Assembly (NCBI GenBank): GCA_013397845.1
Contig: VZTG01009080.1
Location: 1,307,157-1,371,156 of the forward strand
Length of the DNA: 64,000 bases
DNA from: Melanocharis versteri
Taxonomy: Eukaryota; Chordata; Aves; Passeriformes; Melanocharitidae
Reading direction: 5' to 3'
A program made the translations under genes and the position numbers. The notes under the pieces were generated by a model. That model ran no database searches. It was given only the letters and a program-made list of their open reading frames with translations, and had not been told where the DNA came from. How positions within the stretch are numbered: position 1 is the first letter of the stretch; every line of letters begins with the position of its first letter. Of this stretch, positions 13,301-25,433 are shown one piece after another.

Positions 13301-15149
13301 AAACGCCAATTGACATTTCTTTAGAAAAAATCCCTAGTCAAGAGAAATGCAAATGTTTTGCTCCTTATGGTTTTATAAACCCTCTAAAGCTGATCTCTCT
13401 GTGCATATTAACATCTCCGCTCTGCGTGGGGGTGAGCACTACACCTTCCTCATTTCATTCATTAGGGTGATTTAGGTGCTGGCGTGGAAGGCTGGCTCGC
13501 AGGTGGCTGCTGCTGCAGCTCCGGTGCTGCAACTGCCGCCTGAAGTTTGTCTGTATTAATGTTTCCAACTATCATACCTGAAGCAAAAGAGAAAGTGAGA
13601 TGAAAGAGATTAGTTCTATGTCTAAAAATTGGTTATCTGTAGTGTTTCATGAAATTTGCCCTGAAGGGAAACTTCCCAGATATTTTTCTTGTTACTTGAC
13701 ACAATTCAGGCAGAATCATATTTGTTCCTTTGTCATGTTACTTTAGCATGGTGTGTTGAGTAAAGTGAACAGGTGCCCTCTTGTATTGATCAGCTATCAT
13801 GGCAAGGAGCTATTATTAGATTTTGAAGGGGAAAGAGAAGGGTTGAGAAATGAAGAGGAGAAAGTGGGACAGGTTATTGATGATGGTAATAACTGTGCTC
13901 ACTGGTCTCCAAACACCGGAGCTGTAAAGTTGACCAGATGAGGAGATCAGTATAGATATGTTGAAGGGAAAAGACAACATGAAGAAGTATGGAGCATAGC
14001 TTCTTACCTGGCAGAGTTATTAAAGTTCATTGAAGGAAGATGAACTGTTTCAATATGTTAAACACTTGAGGCTGTTAGGGGAGAGTTGCTGTCACAGTAA
14101 GAGGCATTGTTTAAGTTTGCTTTTTCCTTTTTTTTTTTCCCTTGCTCCTTCTTTCCTTTCTGTATTTTTTTTTTAATTTGAGTTTGTTGCTGTTCCTGTT
14201 TAAATGTATGCTAGATAACCATGCAGAAATTAAAGAGTGAACAAAGGGAAAAGGTTAACTGATTCCTTTGAACAGGACCTATTGCTCATTTTATCTGAAA
14301 GCTGACTTCATGATGTGAGTTCCACACAAGCATGTGGTTAGTTAGCATTGGTGTATGAGTAGGAATATCATATGCATATACATCATATTTTGCTGCTACA
14401 TTCATCTGTTCAGTAGGGTGTCTTCCTCAGCTACAGCTTTGTTGTAGGCAAACCACTGCCATAGTTTAGAAGCCAAGTATGCTCAGTGTTATATAGGTTG
14501 ATGTATAATGAGATGCACCAGCCAGCAGAGACTCAAAGTAGACCCAACATGATTCGAAATATGCTGCTTTTACCCACACAGTGCCTCTAACATAATTAAC
14601 TTAGTGGTAATAAAAAGCAAAAATGTAATTCTGCTTTATGCTTGATAGTAAGAAGTGCACTAAATTAAGAGACAGTGAACTCTCCACAGTAAATTTGACT
14701 TGAGGGTTAAATTCTCTGTTCTACTGAAAGGTCACCATATGATTCAATGTTTTTAATCCTTCCACAGTGTAATGATATTTTAGGGGATGTTTGCAAGCAT
14801 ATATCAGGGTTGTCTATACAAAATCACATTTGATTTCAACATATGGAGAAGGGATGTTTCCTCCATTGTGTATAAAGCATGTGTTAATTTAAATTCTGTC
14901 ATTTGGAAATTGTTTTACATATATTCTGGAACAGAATATAAATTGCAACCTTTGAAATGTATATAGTTTCACAGCAGACAGAAAATAATTATTATGTTAC
15001 TCCATTGACTACCAGCCCACATCCAAAAATAACTTTGTCTTCTTAAGGACTTCCCTTTAATTTTGCTGGGATTAATAAAACATTCAAATTTAGGAAGGGA
15101 AGGAACTGCATAGGCATTTTAGACAATCTAAACCCTATGTAAAAAAATG
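10301..15149. other. Non-coding DNA with one CNE-like patch
   Basis: No gene or transposon is recognised. Overlapping minus-strand frames at 10301-10850 have different reading phases and no known domain, so they look like chance. At about 12770-12990 the sequence is CNE-like, with CCTTAATTAATTAGAATG and GTTTAATCAGGCAAATC. A T-rich tract lies at 14128-14175. A short G+C-rich, CTG-rich spot is at 13480-13545. Confidence 0.5.
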
Positions 15150-15490
15150 GAAATCTGGCTGGCTATGGCTGTATGTACTGGGTGGAATGAACCCCGTGCA
15201 CGGATCTCAGATACTGCTGTTGTCTTGGCATTTGCCATATTGGAGTGGGACGTGTAGTACAGTAAGTCTTAGTGCAGACTTTGAAAACGACATTGCCATA
15301 TTAGCAGGGCACTGCGCCTAATCTCATAAATCCTGCCTTCAGCGGGAATGATCATTTGGGCATAACACCCCACTGTTTCCAATTTGGAAGGCATCACTGG
15401 GCGCATGCTGTCAAACAGTTGTTTCCTTTTGATCCCCATCTTGAAAGGAATCCTTCAGTCACCCGATAGGAATGTGAGACGCCATTAAAG
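15150..15490. promoter_or_regulatory. Candidate conserved non-coding element
   Basis: This is a high-complexity block of more balanced base composition than its surroundings, with no long open frame and no repeat family. It contains two copies of TTGCCATATT about 60 bp apart (near 15232 and 15293) and a run of CpG-containing segments (GAACCCCGTGCACGG, ACTGCGCC, CACTGGGCGC, CACCCGATAGG) that stand out in CpG-poor flanks. Retained CpGs in such a setting suggest constraint. The block ends at an AT microsatellite. The function is inferred. Confidence 0.35.
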
Positions 15491-15498
15491 ATCAGTCC

Positions 15499-15552
15499 AT
15501 ATGTATATGTATATATGTATATAAATATATATATATATGTATGTGTATATGA
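15499..15552 (+). repeat. AT-rich microsatellite (TATG/TA)n
   Basis: An imperfect alternation of ATGTAT and ATAT units. It borders the CNE-like block on its left and is probably a length-variable simple repeat. Confidence 0.85.
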
Positions 15553-18126
15553 AATATGCATTTAATTAAGGATGCATTATGGTTAGCCCATTGCAAAATC
15601 ATATTTTAAGACAAATGATTTCTGTACATAGAAAGGTGCATTTACCATAGCAAAACTACTTCTCAGTTCGAGTAAAATTCACAAAACAGCTGCTGCTGGA
15701 AATGGCTTTTCAAAGGAGAGAGCATTTCTGGCTTCACCACACTGGCACAAGACTTGTCCATGTTTCCTTGTTTAATTCATTTGCCCACTGATTATGGTAA
15801 CTGTCCATATCGTAGCACTTCTCCCTCTTCTCAAACTCTCCCCTAAGAGCAGGGAAGTATTAGAGCCCATATGCTAATGAGTTTTTTTCCTTGCAGTTTT
15901 TCACACAGGTTAGAATGTTTCTGCTAGAAAAGACTGAGAGAGCCTATCCTGGGAAAATCATCTACTTGGTCTGATGCAGTCTCTCTCAGCCAGGGACGTC
16001 AAACACACATTGCTGGTGGAGCACAGAAGGAAGGATGGTTTGTTCATGAAGGGGAGCAATATGCCAGCTTTCTTAAAGACACTCATCTGCAGATGACCAT
16101 TGGCTTAGAGTTTAGGACACTCTTTTGGAGAGTGGGAAAAATAAACTCTTTCCCACTTTTTGATTCACAATAAATTTCTCAGAAGTTCATGGGGAAACAG
16201 AGTGAGGGCATCCTTCTGAAAAACAATGTGAAGATTTTTGTTCCAGACCCTACTTAAATATATGCAACACAGGGTAGCTACCACAGGGATAATGATAGTG
16301 CCTTTTCTCACATTACTCATCATATCTCCATCACATTACTCTCCTGGGAGGAAGTCCCCTTAACAGGAAATAATTGAACATGACTTTCTACATCCTGGGT
16401 TAATGTTCCCACTAAGCATCCAATGAAAGGAAATGAGAAAGGTTTCCTGTTTACCATGTCCCACAAGACATACTTTATCTCATCCTCTTAGGATCTAGCC
16501 CTCCAATTTTTAAGAGGAGAGAGGGAGAAGTAGCTGAATCCTGTTACTATCAGGTATTAGTTCATTTCAGAATAAATACATTTTATTCAGGAACAAGTTC
16601 TTGATCAGGCCCATCAGAAACAAAGAAGAAAACCACCATTATGGCTTTCAGTTCCTGGTGTTGCATGTGGTGAGGTGGACAGTTCACACTGTGTCTCAGT
16701 GATCAGGTAAAGACGACATGCCCGGTTTTCTTCCTTATACAGTCTATGCTGGGGGCAACTCCAGCAATATGGAAAACAAAGGTGCCGCCACTAAGTGCAC
16801 ATGGCTCACCCTGCGAAATGAAATTAATAACCCTGCTGCACCTATTTACAGAAGGTGTCTTGGACTGACAAAGCACTAATGTCTAAATGGAGCATTCACT
16901 GGAGGAGCAATGAGTCACGCATGCAGAGGGGAAGCAGATTCTCTCGAACAACAGTGTACTAACTACTGTCTCTTAAAGGAAAACTGCAAGTTCACTGTCT
17001 ATACTCGTGTGATTGGACCAGATTTCTATATTTCTGTCCACAGCACTTCAAGGAACCATTGTGTTGGTTTTGTTTCATGTCCTGAACAGGCAGCAGCTGA
17101 GAGGAAAGTTTTATTTTCTTTTACTCTTACTGTCACATAATATGTGTGTTTGATTGGAGTAAAGAAAGTCTTGTAAAATACATCATATGCTCATTTTCTT
17201 AACATCCCACCTCAGCAATAAGCATGAGAGCTGTATATAACTGCTCCTTATTCCCCCATTTCTTTTTCACACCTCACTAGTGACTAAAGTCTTTTAGACT
17301 CTTCCTCATATATAAGTTGCCAGCAATTTCATAAGAGCTCAGGGATTTCTCATTAAACAGTCACTATTTTCATCAAGCTGTAGTTTCTTCATGATTTTTT
17401 TCCTCCTCTATTTTCAATTTTTTGTTTGGTTTGATTTGGTTTGTAATTTGTCTTAGAAATATGATTCACCTCTGTCACTCTGAAGAAACTGGTGGTTGCA
17501 CTGTTCAATGATGCAGAAAGAAAGGATTTCCACATCAGGGGAAATGTAATTTCCACCATAGTGAAACTGCACATCTAATCCACTGTTGGTTGGCAATTAT
17601 GCCCTAAGCTCTGACCAGCCTGTGAGTGGGCATTATGCCATTCAAACAGTAGGGTAAAATTGCAGGCAGCCAAAAATCTGGCTTAAACATATTTCTTGAG
17701 GGAACAATCCCATCTAAGAATATTCCTGTTTGTCTGAACTCAATTTATTCATGCACATGCTGATGTAGCATTAAAGATGACATGGGAGGTGACTCTTAAA
17801 CCAAAAGATCAGAAGAGCCGGAGGGAGAGGAGAGAAGTGATGTCTTCTTGTGATTGTGTAGAAGAAACCTGAGGTACAATTTAAAAGGCAAGTCCTCTGA
17901 AGACATTTCCTACATTGCTTTCCATGGAACGCAAGGTGGAAGTTGTCTTAGTTCCTGAAGGGATGCACCCATAAAGGGTGCTGCCTGGAGACTCACACAG
18001 CCATTCTGTCTGGATGAGCAGCAGACAAAAACAGCTGGTACATACCCATAGCCCATTTCCTCCACTGCCTGTTGGACCTGCCAGGCTGGCTTGCAGCTTC
18101 CAAACACCTTTGAGTTCTTCCCTTAC
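15553..18126. other. Non-coding DNA, no feature recognised
   Basis: I see no repeat family, RNA or confident gene. The minus-strand frame at 17881-18107 continues past the donor of the exon-like segment at 18127. It reads in another phase and has no known domain, so it is taken as intron-like or chance. Confidence 0.45.
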
Positions 18127-18296
18127 CTGACCACTTCGCCATGCCAGTCTTCTGGACGGAAAAAAGTAGCTAAAAGTTCTCTTTTGAAACATCTGATGTA
18201 GGTCAGCACTTGACAGACCATACAGGGTAGAAGGAGGATGAAGGTGATGGTGAGGCAATCCTTACAATCCAAAAATTTCAATGTAACAGGGTCCAC
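18127..18296 (-). other. Exon-like segment, product unknown (weak candidate)
   Basis: On the minus strand a pyrimidine-rich stretch ending TTCATTTTTAG precedes position 18296, and CAG/GTAAGG follows position 18127. These are a good acceptor and a good donor, 170 bp apart, which is a common internal exon size. Read from the first base the segment is open for 56 codons. It encodes a stretch with a hydrophobic segment (residues about 14-34, containing TFILLLPCMV) followed by a basic-aromatic tail containing FFRPEDWHGE. An in-frame TAA lies just past the donor, as often happens when an exon is read into its intron. A second phase is also open. I recognise no family. No partner exons were found in the window. 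It may be a lncRNA exon, a pseudo-exon or chance. Confidence 0.2.
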
Positions 18297-20657
18297 CTAA
18301 AAATGAAGTACAGTACTTTGAATTATTTGCAGCATTACAATGTAAGTCTTCATTTCACTAGAACTGAATTTCCTGAACTTTTTTTCCTCTTCCATTAAGT
18401 TCTTCCTATTTGCAGTTTATATGGAACTTTTCAGTGATGTGTATTTGTAGTATATGCATTTGTAGCATTTGTATATGTAGTAAATGCATACTTTTACTCA
18501 AGACAGCCAGGCATGCCTAGAATGAGGGGAAGAAAAATAGGTGAAATTTCAGAGGCTGTTGCGAATGCTGTGCTTACACATATGGTGCTTCTATTGCCTC
18601 AGTCCAAAGAAAAGGATGGGGTGGTGAAAACTAATGAAACATTACTGTCTCTTTAAAGCTGCCATTCTGTGCTAACTGAAAAAGGGCATACGAGCTGCTG
18701 CAGCAGCTATTATTATTTAGAGCAGTAAAAAACTGCAGCTCTTGCATGGGCTGGTAGATCTAGTGATAGGAGGAAAAAAAAACCGAAATTGAAATTTGCA
18801 CCACATGTAAAATTGCTGGAGCATTTCATTTTACTCGGCTCTTTTGGTTTTGAGGGTCCAACCTCCTGTCTTAAAATCAGTAATTCCTCCTAGGAATGAA
18901 GAATTCTTAGACAGTATTCCAGCACTTTTACTAGGTTGCTACTTCAAAGCAAGGACTTTCCTTCCTGTCATTTCACATTGCAATGGAGAAATTTTGCCAC
19001 TGTATAGACACTAAAACAGAGTTCTCTATTTCCTCTCCTAACATGCCACAGCTCTGTTGAGTAATACCTTTGCTGCCCTACTTCTCAAACAGAAGATACC
19101 CTGCTGCCCTAGACCTTGTGATATTCAAACAAAGGCTGAGAGTGGTGCTGGGCTGTGTTGCCTTGTAGTGACTTATCGTGGTCCAGACTACAGAACTGAT
19201 GCTGTCAAACTGAAAGTACCTAGCCGTGAAATGGCATTTACAATCCCAAAGTGTAACACGATTACCTTAACTTTATGTTTTTCTAAATAAACTTGGTTTA
19301 TTCTGCATCTCATTCCTTCTACCATCCTCTTCTTCACTCCACTTTTCTTACCAGTAAATTATTTGCTAGGCTAGTTGTTCCAAGTTCTCTTGATATTAGA
19401 TTTTTTTTTCTGGGTAATTAAATGTACTTACTCTGTGACCAAAGCCAAATATTTTTCTTATCCAGAGAAATATTCTGATGCAAGGGAAGTGACTTCATAC
19501 ACCAACATTTCCTTTGGGAAACATGCTTGAGTCCTTCCCCAAAGAGGGCAACCTGTTCCACACACTCAGAGAAAGCTCTGGACTAGATTGACTAGGCAAA
19601 TTTCCATTTATCACCATTTAGCTGGCTCGTACAAGCAGCATCTTCAGCTGCTGTGAATTATACATAAGCTCAGACCTTTTACCAGCAAGACGAGTATGGC
19701 TGGTCAAAAGATTCTGGTCACCTGATGATTTTCATCAATATTATGAGAGAAAATATTCCATAGCAGCTGCCTGTAACTGTTTATGTGTTTCTCTGATATA
19801 CTTTTATAGCAGTTACTGTATATGGTTGCTCTATTAATCTTTCTGTATGAACAGTTCCTTTGTTTAATTAAATTGGACCCAATGAGGCAGTGCAGGGTCC
19901 TCTGATAAGCTCATTCATCTTTATTTGATTCTTTGCTGACACATTAGTTGCCCTGTGACACAGGTTAAGTCATTGAGTGGCCATTACCTTCTCGTTTACT
20001 CTCTCATGTTACTCCTAACCACCTTCCTGAAGTCAAATCCAGATGATTTGTGCCAATTTCATGGGGGCACAAACTGGAACATCCGATAACTTTCTACATG
20101 GCTGACTTTATACAATCTTGCTTGCACATCTCAAGCTGCTATGTCTGTCAAAACACAATTTTTTCCCCTCCTCCTTATGGGCTTTGATAGAGCTATGAGT
20201 ACTAGAGGTCTCAATTATAAAATGTCATGACACCGCCGCACAATTTTTTACAGTAATTTCACAGTGTCACTTTGTGATTATTTCAGGATAGCTTTGAACC
20301 ATGACTGAAATGAATTGTGGCCCTTAGTGTATTGGGTGATACAAATTGTGAGCTGGTGTGACAGAGAGGCAGGCGTTGTTAGGAATAAACTCCATGCGAA
20401 GAAAGGGAAGCATGTATTTTTTTCAAAAATGATACAAAAAATCAAGCAACAAAAAGGAAGCAGGGAAAGGAAGTGGAAGAAGAAAGAATTAAACATTTGC
20501 GACAAAGAAAGCATCAGTTGCACACCTTTAATTCAAACAATCTCTTAGCTCAAGCTGGGGCTTTTCCAGGCTCATACAGCGGAAGCCCAGCCTGGAATTT
20601 TGCAATAAACTTCACCAAACTCTGTCATGAGGCACAGAAATATGTTCTATGTACTTC
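18297..20657. other. Non-coding DNA with one CNE-like patch
   Basis: No gene or transposon is recognised. The run 19850-20050 (TTTAATTAAATTGGACCC onward) and the following 20200-20290 are denser and CNE-like, but weaker than the blocks called separately. Short direct repeats of GTAG/TGCAT type occur at 18441-18490. Confidence 0.45.
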
Positions 20658-20700
20658 ACAAAAAAAAAAAAAAACAAAAAAAACCAAAACCAAAAAACCA
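20658..20700 (+). repeat. A-rich low-complexity tract
   Basis: A run of about 16 A followed by AAAC/AACC-type units. No identifiable retroelement body precedes it, so it cannot be assigned as a poly(A) tail. Confidence 0.8.
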
Positions 20701-21929
20701 ACCTTTAACAACTCCTTTAAACTGTCAGGATTTTAAAAATATGTAGTGAAGAGCCAGATAAACACCTTACCAGGCAGATGTTGGTCTTGGCAGAAACTCC
20801 TGTCATTTTATAATACTGCTTCAAGTAGCTTTAAAGCACAGTTGTTCATACAAAATGAGTGAGTAGGGAGACCTTTGCAGGTGTCTCAACCACCTCCCTG
20901 GCAGAAATAGTGAAGGGAGGGCAATGAGACACTTGTCAGAGACCCAGGCTTGTGAGGAGGTGGAAAAACGAAAAGGTTTGCCCTTTTTCTACTCTGTGAG
21001 TAACTGGAGTGCAGTTCAGCAGAATGTGTAAATAAATATTGAATCTAGTCCTCTGCAAATTGAGTGCCCTCAAAAGCTGTGGGAAAGCAACAAATCAACA
21101 TCCTTATGCTAAAAGAGGGATTATTTTCCTTTTAAACTAGTGTTTTCAGCATGGTTCTGAGGGAATCAAAGGCTTAGGAAAGGAAAGCAAGGAATGGAAA
21201 GGGGAATGGAGGAGAAAAGATGTCCCTGAAATCTTTCTAGACCTCTGAAATTTGCTTAAGTTAGATTGGATTTGTGCAACAACCCAGGGGGAAGCTTCAG
21301 ACCATTTTCTTAATTGTGAGAAAAGGCAGGAAATGCTGTCAAAGCAAATTTTTATTTACAGTTGAGTCACATTTCAGCTAAAACACAGAAAAAACATGTA
21401 GTTATTTTATTGATATGTCTTTGAAATCTTTGCTCAAAGCTTTATATTTTAGATGAACTTTTACTATTTATCTAATGTAAAGTTTATAATGGCCTGTGGC
21501 ATGCTGGAAATACTAACACTCCTTTTGTCTAAAAATTCAATAGCAATTCATCCATTTTCTAGAAAGAATGGCGAAAGCTAGTAAGAAAGATCCCACCAAA
21601 ATCACTTGATATTCAGATTTATTTATTTTGATGCATGAAATAATTCCCAGAGTCCATGTGTGTATTGTAGCTCATGTCTTCTAAAGCCTGGAGTACAATC
21701 AGCTTAAGTAGCCCTCTGCAATAGTAAGGGAACTTGAGGGGTGATCCTGTACCTGGTCTGGGTTTGGGTCAGTTCAATCAACTGGTGACAGTATGGTGCC
21801 AACTATTTCACTTTGCTAACTTGATTGTTAACGAGTACATTTTTTAATGCAAAAAATAAACTGTAGTTTGTGTGGGGGAGGTTGTTTTCTTTTTTTTCTG
21901 GCTCTTTTACTTTCTCCCTTTCTTTCTTT
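20701..21929. other. Non-coding DNA, no feature recognised
   Basis: AT-rich unique sequence with no open frame, RNA or repeat that I can support. Confidence 0.55.
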
Positions 21930-21964
21930 TATAGAAACGTAGAACAGCTTGGGTTGGAAAGGAA
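21930..21964 (-). repeat. CR1 LINE 3' tail remnant, reverse orientation
   Basis: TAGAAACGTAGAACAGCTTG followed by GGTTGGAAAGG is the reverse complement of the avian CR1 3' end (the ATTCTATGA-type terminus and the CCTTTCCAACCC motif). The match fades after 21964, so only the last 35 or so bases are clear. The element lies on the minus strand and is either short or strongly diverged. Confidence 0.6.
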
Positions 21965-22380
21965 GTTTTTTCCCCATTTTTGAAGTCTACCTAACACTGA
22001 TGGATCTCCATAACATTTTTTTGTTTGTTTATGTCAGGATTTACTTGCTTCTTGTTTTTATGCAGTGAGGTGCATTACACCAAGTAAAACAAAAACAAAA
22101 CAAAAATTGATCGTATAAATGACAGGCGACACAAGGCACAAGGTTGACAGCAAATGTTAAATGGCATTAAAAAAAAAGCTTTTATCTCTTCTCACCTCCC
22201 ATAGTGCATGTTTGATGTAAAGTACAACACACTTGTTGCCAGCAAAAATGGGCATCTCATTTAGACTATTGCTGTCTACTTTCACTCAGCACCTATAACA
22301 TTACTTTATATTGCAGGTTCAAGCATTTTTATGTTACATAGAACAAGGATAACCTTCTTGCAGCTAAAACTCCTGCACAA
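21965..22380. other. Non-coding DNA, no feature recognised
   Basis: This may include decayed CR1 sequence at its left edge. Short AAAC runs occur at 22086-22106. Nothing else is supported. Confidence 0.5.
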
Positions 22381-22825
22381 TCTTACAAGAAAACTCAATT
22401 AATCAATTAGAATACTTTACTCAAATTACAAGGGAATTACGTGCCTCAGTCGCTGAGAAGCGTTGGAACTTGCGGTGCATTACAGCAATTAAGAATACTT
22501 AATTTCCAAATGGCACGAATGAACAAAGTGTGAGTCATGGTGAACGTTTACTCCTTAAAAGCCATAAGTGCTAATGGTTTTGTAACCTTTGTAAATTTAA
22601 TATGGGCTTCATTTGTACAGCAGTGAAACCCACGTCAGTATGGTGTAATATTACTGCTCATATGCACTGAGCTTTATGCAGCCACACACTTAATTGCATA
22701 AATAATAAAGATAGGTTTTGAGGTAGGCATCCGCTTACGCTAGTTTTGTGAGCAGATATGATCACGCTATGCTATCACACTCTAAGAAGGGCACTTAAGG
22801 CAATCAATAAGTAATGATTCATAAC
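22381..22825. promoter_or_regulatory. Candidate conserved non-coding element / enhancer
   Basis: A dense unique block begins with an imperfect palindrome, CAATTAATCAATTAG (22396-22410), and contains several more homeodomain-type cores (AGCAATTAAG, CTTAATTGCATAAATAAT) plus CpG-bearing segments (TTACGTGCCTCAGTCGCTG, AAGCGTTGG, ATCCGCTTACGC) in a CpG-poor setting. It has no open frame of note and no repeat. By texture it is one of the best CNE candidates in the window. Conservation is not tested here. Confidence 0.38.
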
Positions 22826-24830
22826 ATTTTTTTTTCTCAGTGAAGTTTTGAGAAGTAAAGATTAGGCAAAGAAAGCAGAATATTTTTGGTGCATTTTTGG
22901 AAGGATATCTTGCCTGTGTCTGAGTATTTGAACAGCCCTTTTAGAGTTTGTCTCTCCAAGGAACCACTCTTTCTCACTTTTCTGGAGAAAAGATTGAGAT
23001 CATAAACCCAAGAAAAGTATAGATTTATTTTCTTTTGCAGCCTTCAGTGGGAGCAACCATAGGCAAATCCAAGGGGCCACCAAAGAGATTATCAGCAATG
23101 CAGTGGTAGGATGTGGGCACCCAGAGTCATTTTCAAGCTGGGATTTTGGGACTGAAAAGAGATCTCGCATTCCTGTCTAAAAAGAGTAAACCCTTCAGTC
23201 AGTGAGATTATGAGCACAGAGATTCAGTAGCATTGGGTGATTCCTAGCAAGATTTTGTACCTACACCTTGCTGCTTTTCCTAGAAGAGTGGTCTTTTATC
23301 CTAGCTCATTTAGCTTGTGGGTGCGATCTATTTGATTTTGTTTAGTTTTCTTCATTTCCTTTTTGCTGCATTTAGAACACTGAATTGACTAGTGCTGCTC
23401 TGAGAAGTGGCAACATAATGTGAAAAAGCCCATAGTGATGGTCAGTGCTGCAGATTTAACTGAAAGCTGGGGATAAAAACATAGTGGCAAAATGTGTAAA
23501 GAAGGCAAGTTACATGTGGAAGAGTTACAGATCCTCTCTCAGCATTGGGACCCTACAAGATTTTAGTTTCTGAAATGATTTCCTAGCTTCATTGGGTTTT
23601 TAGCATGGCTGTGTCCTTCCCTCTACTTCCTTCCCCCAGAAGAGGCAAAGTTCTATTTTATTTCTTTTCACAGGAAAAGTTTTTGTTTCTTCCATGGAAA
23701 TTCAAATCTAGGAAAGTATCACTAATTTTCATGAAGTTACACAAGTTTTAAAACTAAGCTGAGGTTCAAAATCGTACCATGCTTAAAATCACGAGAATTT
23801 TTCAGCCTCTCCAAAGAGCAGCCACAGTCAATGAGGTGAGGTGAGAAATATCCCTCAAGGTGCTTTTTCAGCTGGTACACAAATAAAACAAAATGAAATT
23901 GTCAACAGCAATCCTCAGAAAATGAGAATATTTATTATGCATTTTTTTAAAAATAAGCAACCAATCATCATTAAATATGTTGGTGTTCATTACAATTAAA
24001 TTAGTCTTAGTTAATTCATTAAATATTAATATGGAATTCAAATTCAATTCCACAGAAATTATAATCTGGCAATTAATTAACATATTAAAATTGAGAAACA
24101 TTACCTGTCCCTTCCAGGCAAAAATCTTTTTTAATGAAAAATCTTTCAGGGAAGGAATAAAGGATTTTGTTTGGGTTTTTTTCAGCGATGGAAGGAAAAA
24201 AAAAAAACTTTACAAATTGTCAGGATGTTTCCTTTCTTTCTGTGCTTTAAAGATATTTTGAGATGTTTTTGCATGAAATGTCTTTAGACTGAGATGAGAA
24301 TTGTTTTTAAAAATGTAACTGAAAAACACGTGGTAGTCATCTGGTGGTTTTGGAAAGAAAATTTATAATCAAAATAATTTATATTCAAGGTTTGATTCTA
24401 AAAAATCATGGAAATTGTAAACTTTTCAGAAGTCTTTTCACCATTTTCATTATTTTGAAAGATAAAAATTGCTGTCACCAAGAGTTTAACATAACTACGT
24501 TATACTCATACCTTTCACTAACTCCTATTTTCCTCTTCAATTTGATAATCATAGTATTTCCTCAATTTCTTAGAAAATTATATGGCAGTCTGATAGTCCT
24601 CGTGCACTGAAACATATTTGTGCATTAATCAATAATAGTAATAAAAAAAAAAATTACAAGCAGTGGACTGCAGGAATCCAGTATGATGCTCTTTGGATGA
24701 AGCCTTGAATGTGTGACGCCTTGCCCTGCGTGTCATGACACACACAGCAGGCTACATCAACTGTGGAGATACCTGGTGCTTTTTACTCTCTTTTACAGGT
24801 ACATGGAAGAGCTTGTTCTATTTAATTGCC
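22826..24830. other. Non-coding DNA, no feature recognised
   Basis: AT-rich. Small open frames at 23868-24610 on both strands are A/T-driven and have no recognisable domain. No repeat family is supported. Confidence 0.5.
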
Positions 24831-25433
24831 TGACTGCTGGCATGACCTACTGACAGTGTTTGTTGCTTTTTGGGAGGGACAGCTTTATGCCACTGACTTA
24901 AAAGCTTTAGAGATAGAAATACACAGAAATCACTGGCAAGTCTGGGAAAGGTTCCTGTGCTCTACCAGTGAGGAGCTGCACAAGGACCTGGGAGGGAGCA
25001 TGGCTGGGACAGCTGACCTGAACTGGCCAAAGGGATATTCCAGACCACAGAACGTCATGCCCAGCAGACAGACTGGAGGGAGTTGGCTGGGAGGGACTGA
25101 TTGCAGCTGGGAGATGGGCTGGGCATCAGTCAGTGGATGGTAAAGCAGTTGTATTGTGTATCACTTGGTTCTTTTGGCTTTTATTCCTTATTCTCTTTTC
25201 ATTATCTCCCTCTCTCCTTCTTCTCCTTCTCCTTCTTCTTCTCCTTCTTCTTCTTCTTCTTCTTCTTCTTCTTCTTCTTCTTCTTCTTCTTCTTCTTCTT
25301 CTTCAATTAATAACTGTTCTTATCTCAAGCTATGGGTTCTACGTTTTTTCTGATTCTCCCAGCCATCCCACCAGAGGGGAGCACGAGAGTGAGCAGCTGC
25401 GTGGTACTTAGTGGCTGAGAGTTATCTCTGATA
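24831..25433 (+). mobile_element. Avian endogenous-retrovirus LTR, apparently solo
   Basis: The block carries landmarks of a widespread bird ERV LTR: AGGAGCTGCACAAGGACCTG, then GGGACAGCTGACCTGAACTG, then GCCAAAGGGATATTCCAGAC and a conserved-looking ACGTCATGCCCAGCA at the promoter end. After these come GTATTGTGTATCACTTGGTT, a pyrimidine tract and TATCTCAAGCTATGGGTTCT, and finally CATCCCACCAGAGGGGAGCA and GCAGCTGCGTGGTACTTAGT. It reads on the plus strand. The region where related LTRs carry a TATA box is altered here. No gag, pol or env sequence adjoins either side, so it looks like a solo LTR. The copy is diverged and the ends are approximate, the left end least certain. The superfamily (ERVL or ERVK) is not settled. 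Confidence 0.75.
25207..25304 (+). repeat. (TTC)n microsatellite inside the LTR
   Basis: About 98 bp of pure pyrimidine. It starts as mixed CTT/CTCC units and becomes an uninterrupted TTC array of about 20 units from 25243 to 25304. It sits where related LTRs carry a short pyrimidine or TTA-rich spacer, so it probably grew after insertion. It creates serine-, leucine- or phenylalanine-run open frames in all three phases, which are not genes. Confidence 0.95.

Noticed and set aside
25101..25411. Three overlapping open frames with serine, leucine or phenylalanine runs
   Set aside because: They are all three phases of the TTC microsatellite within the LTR.
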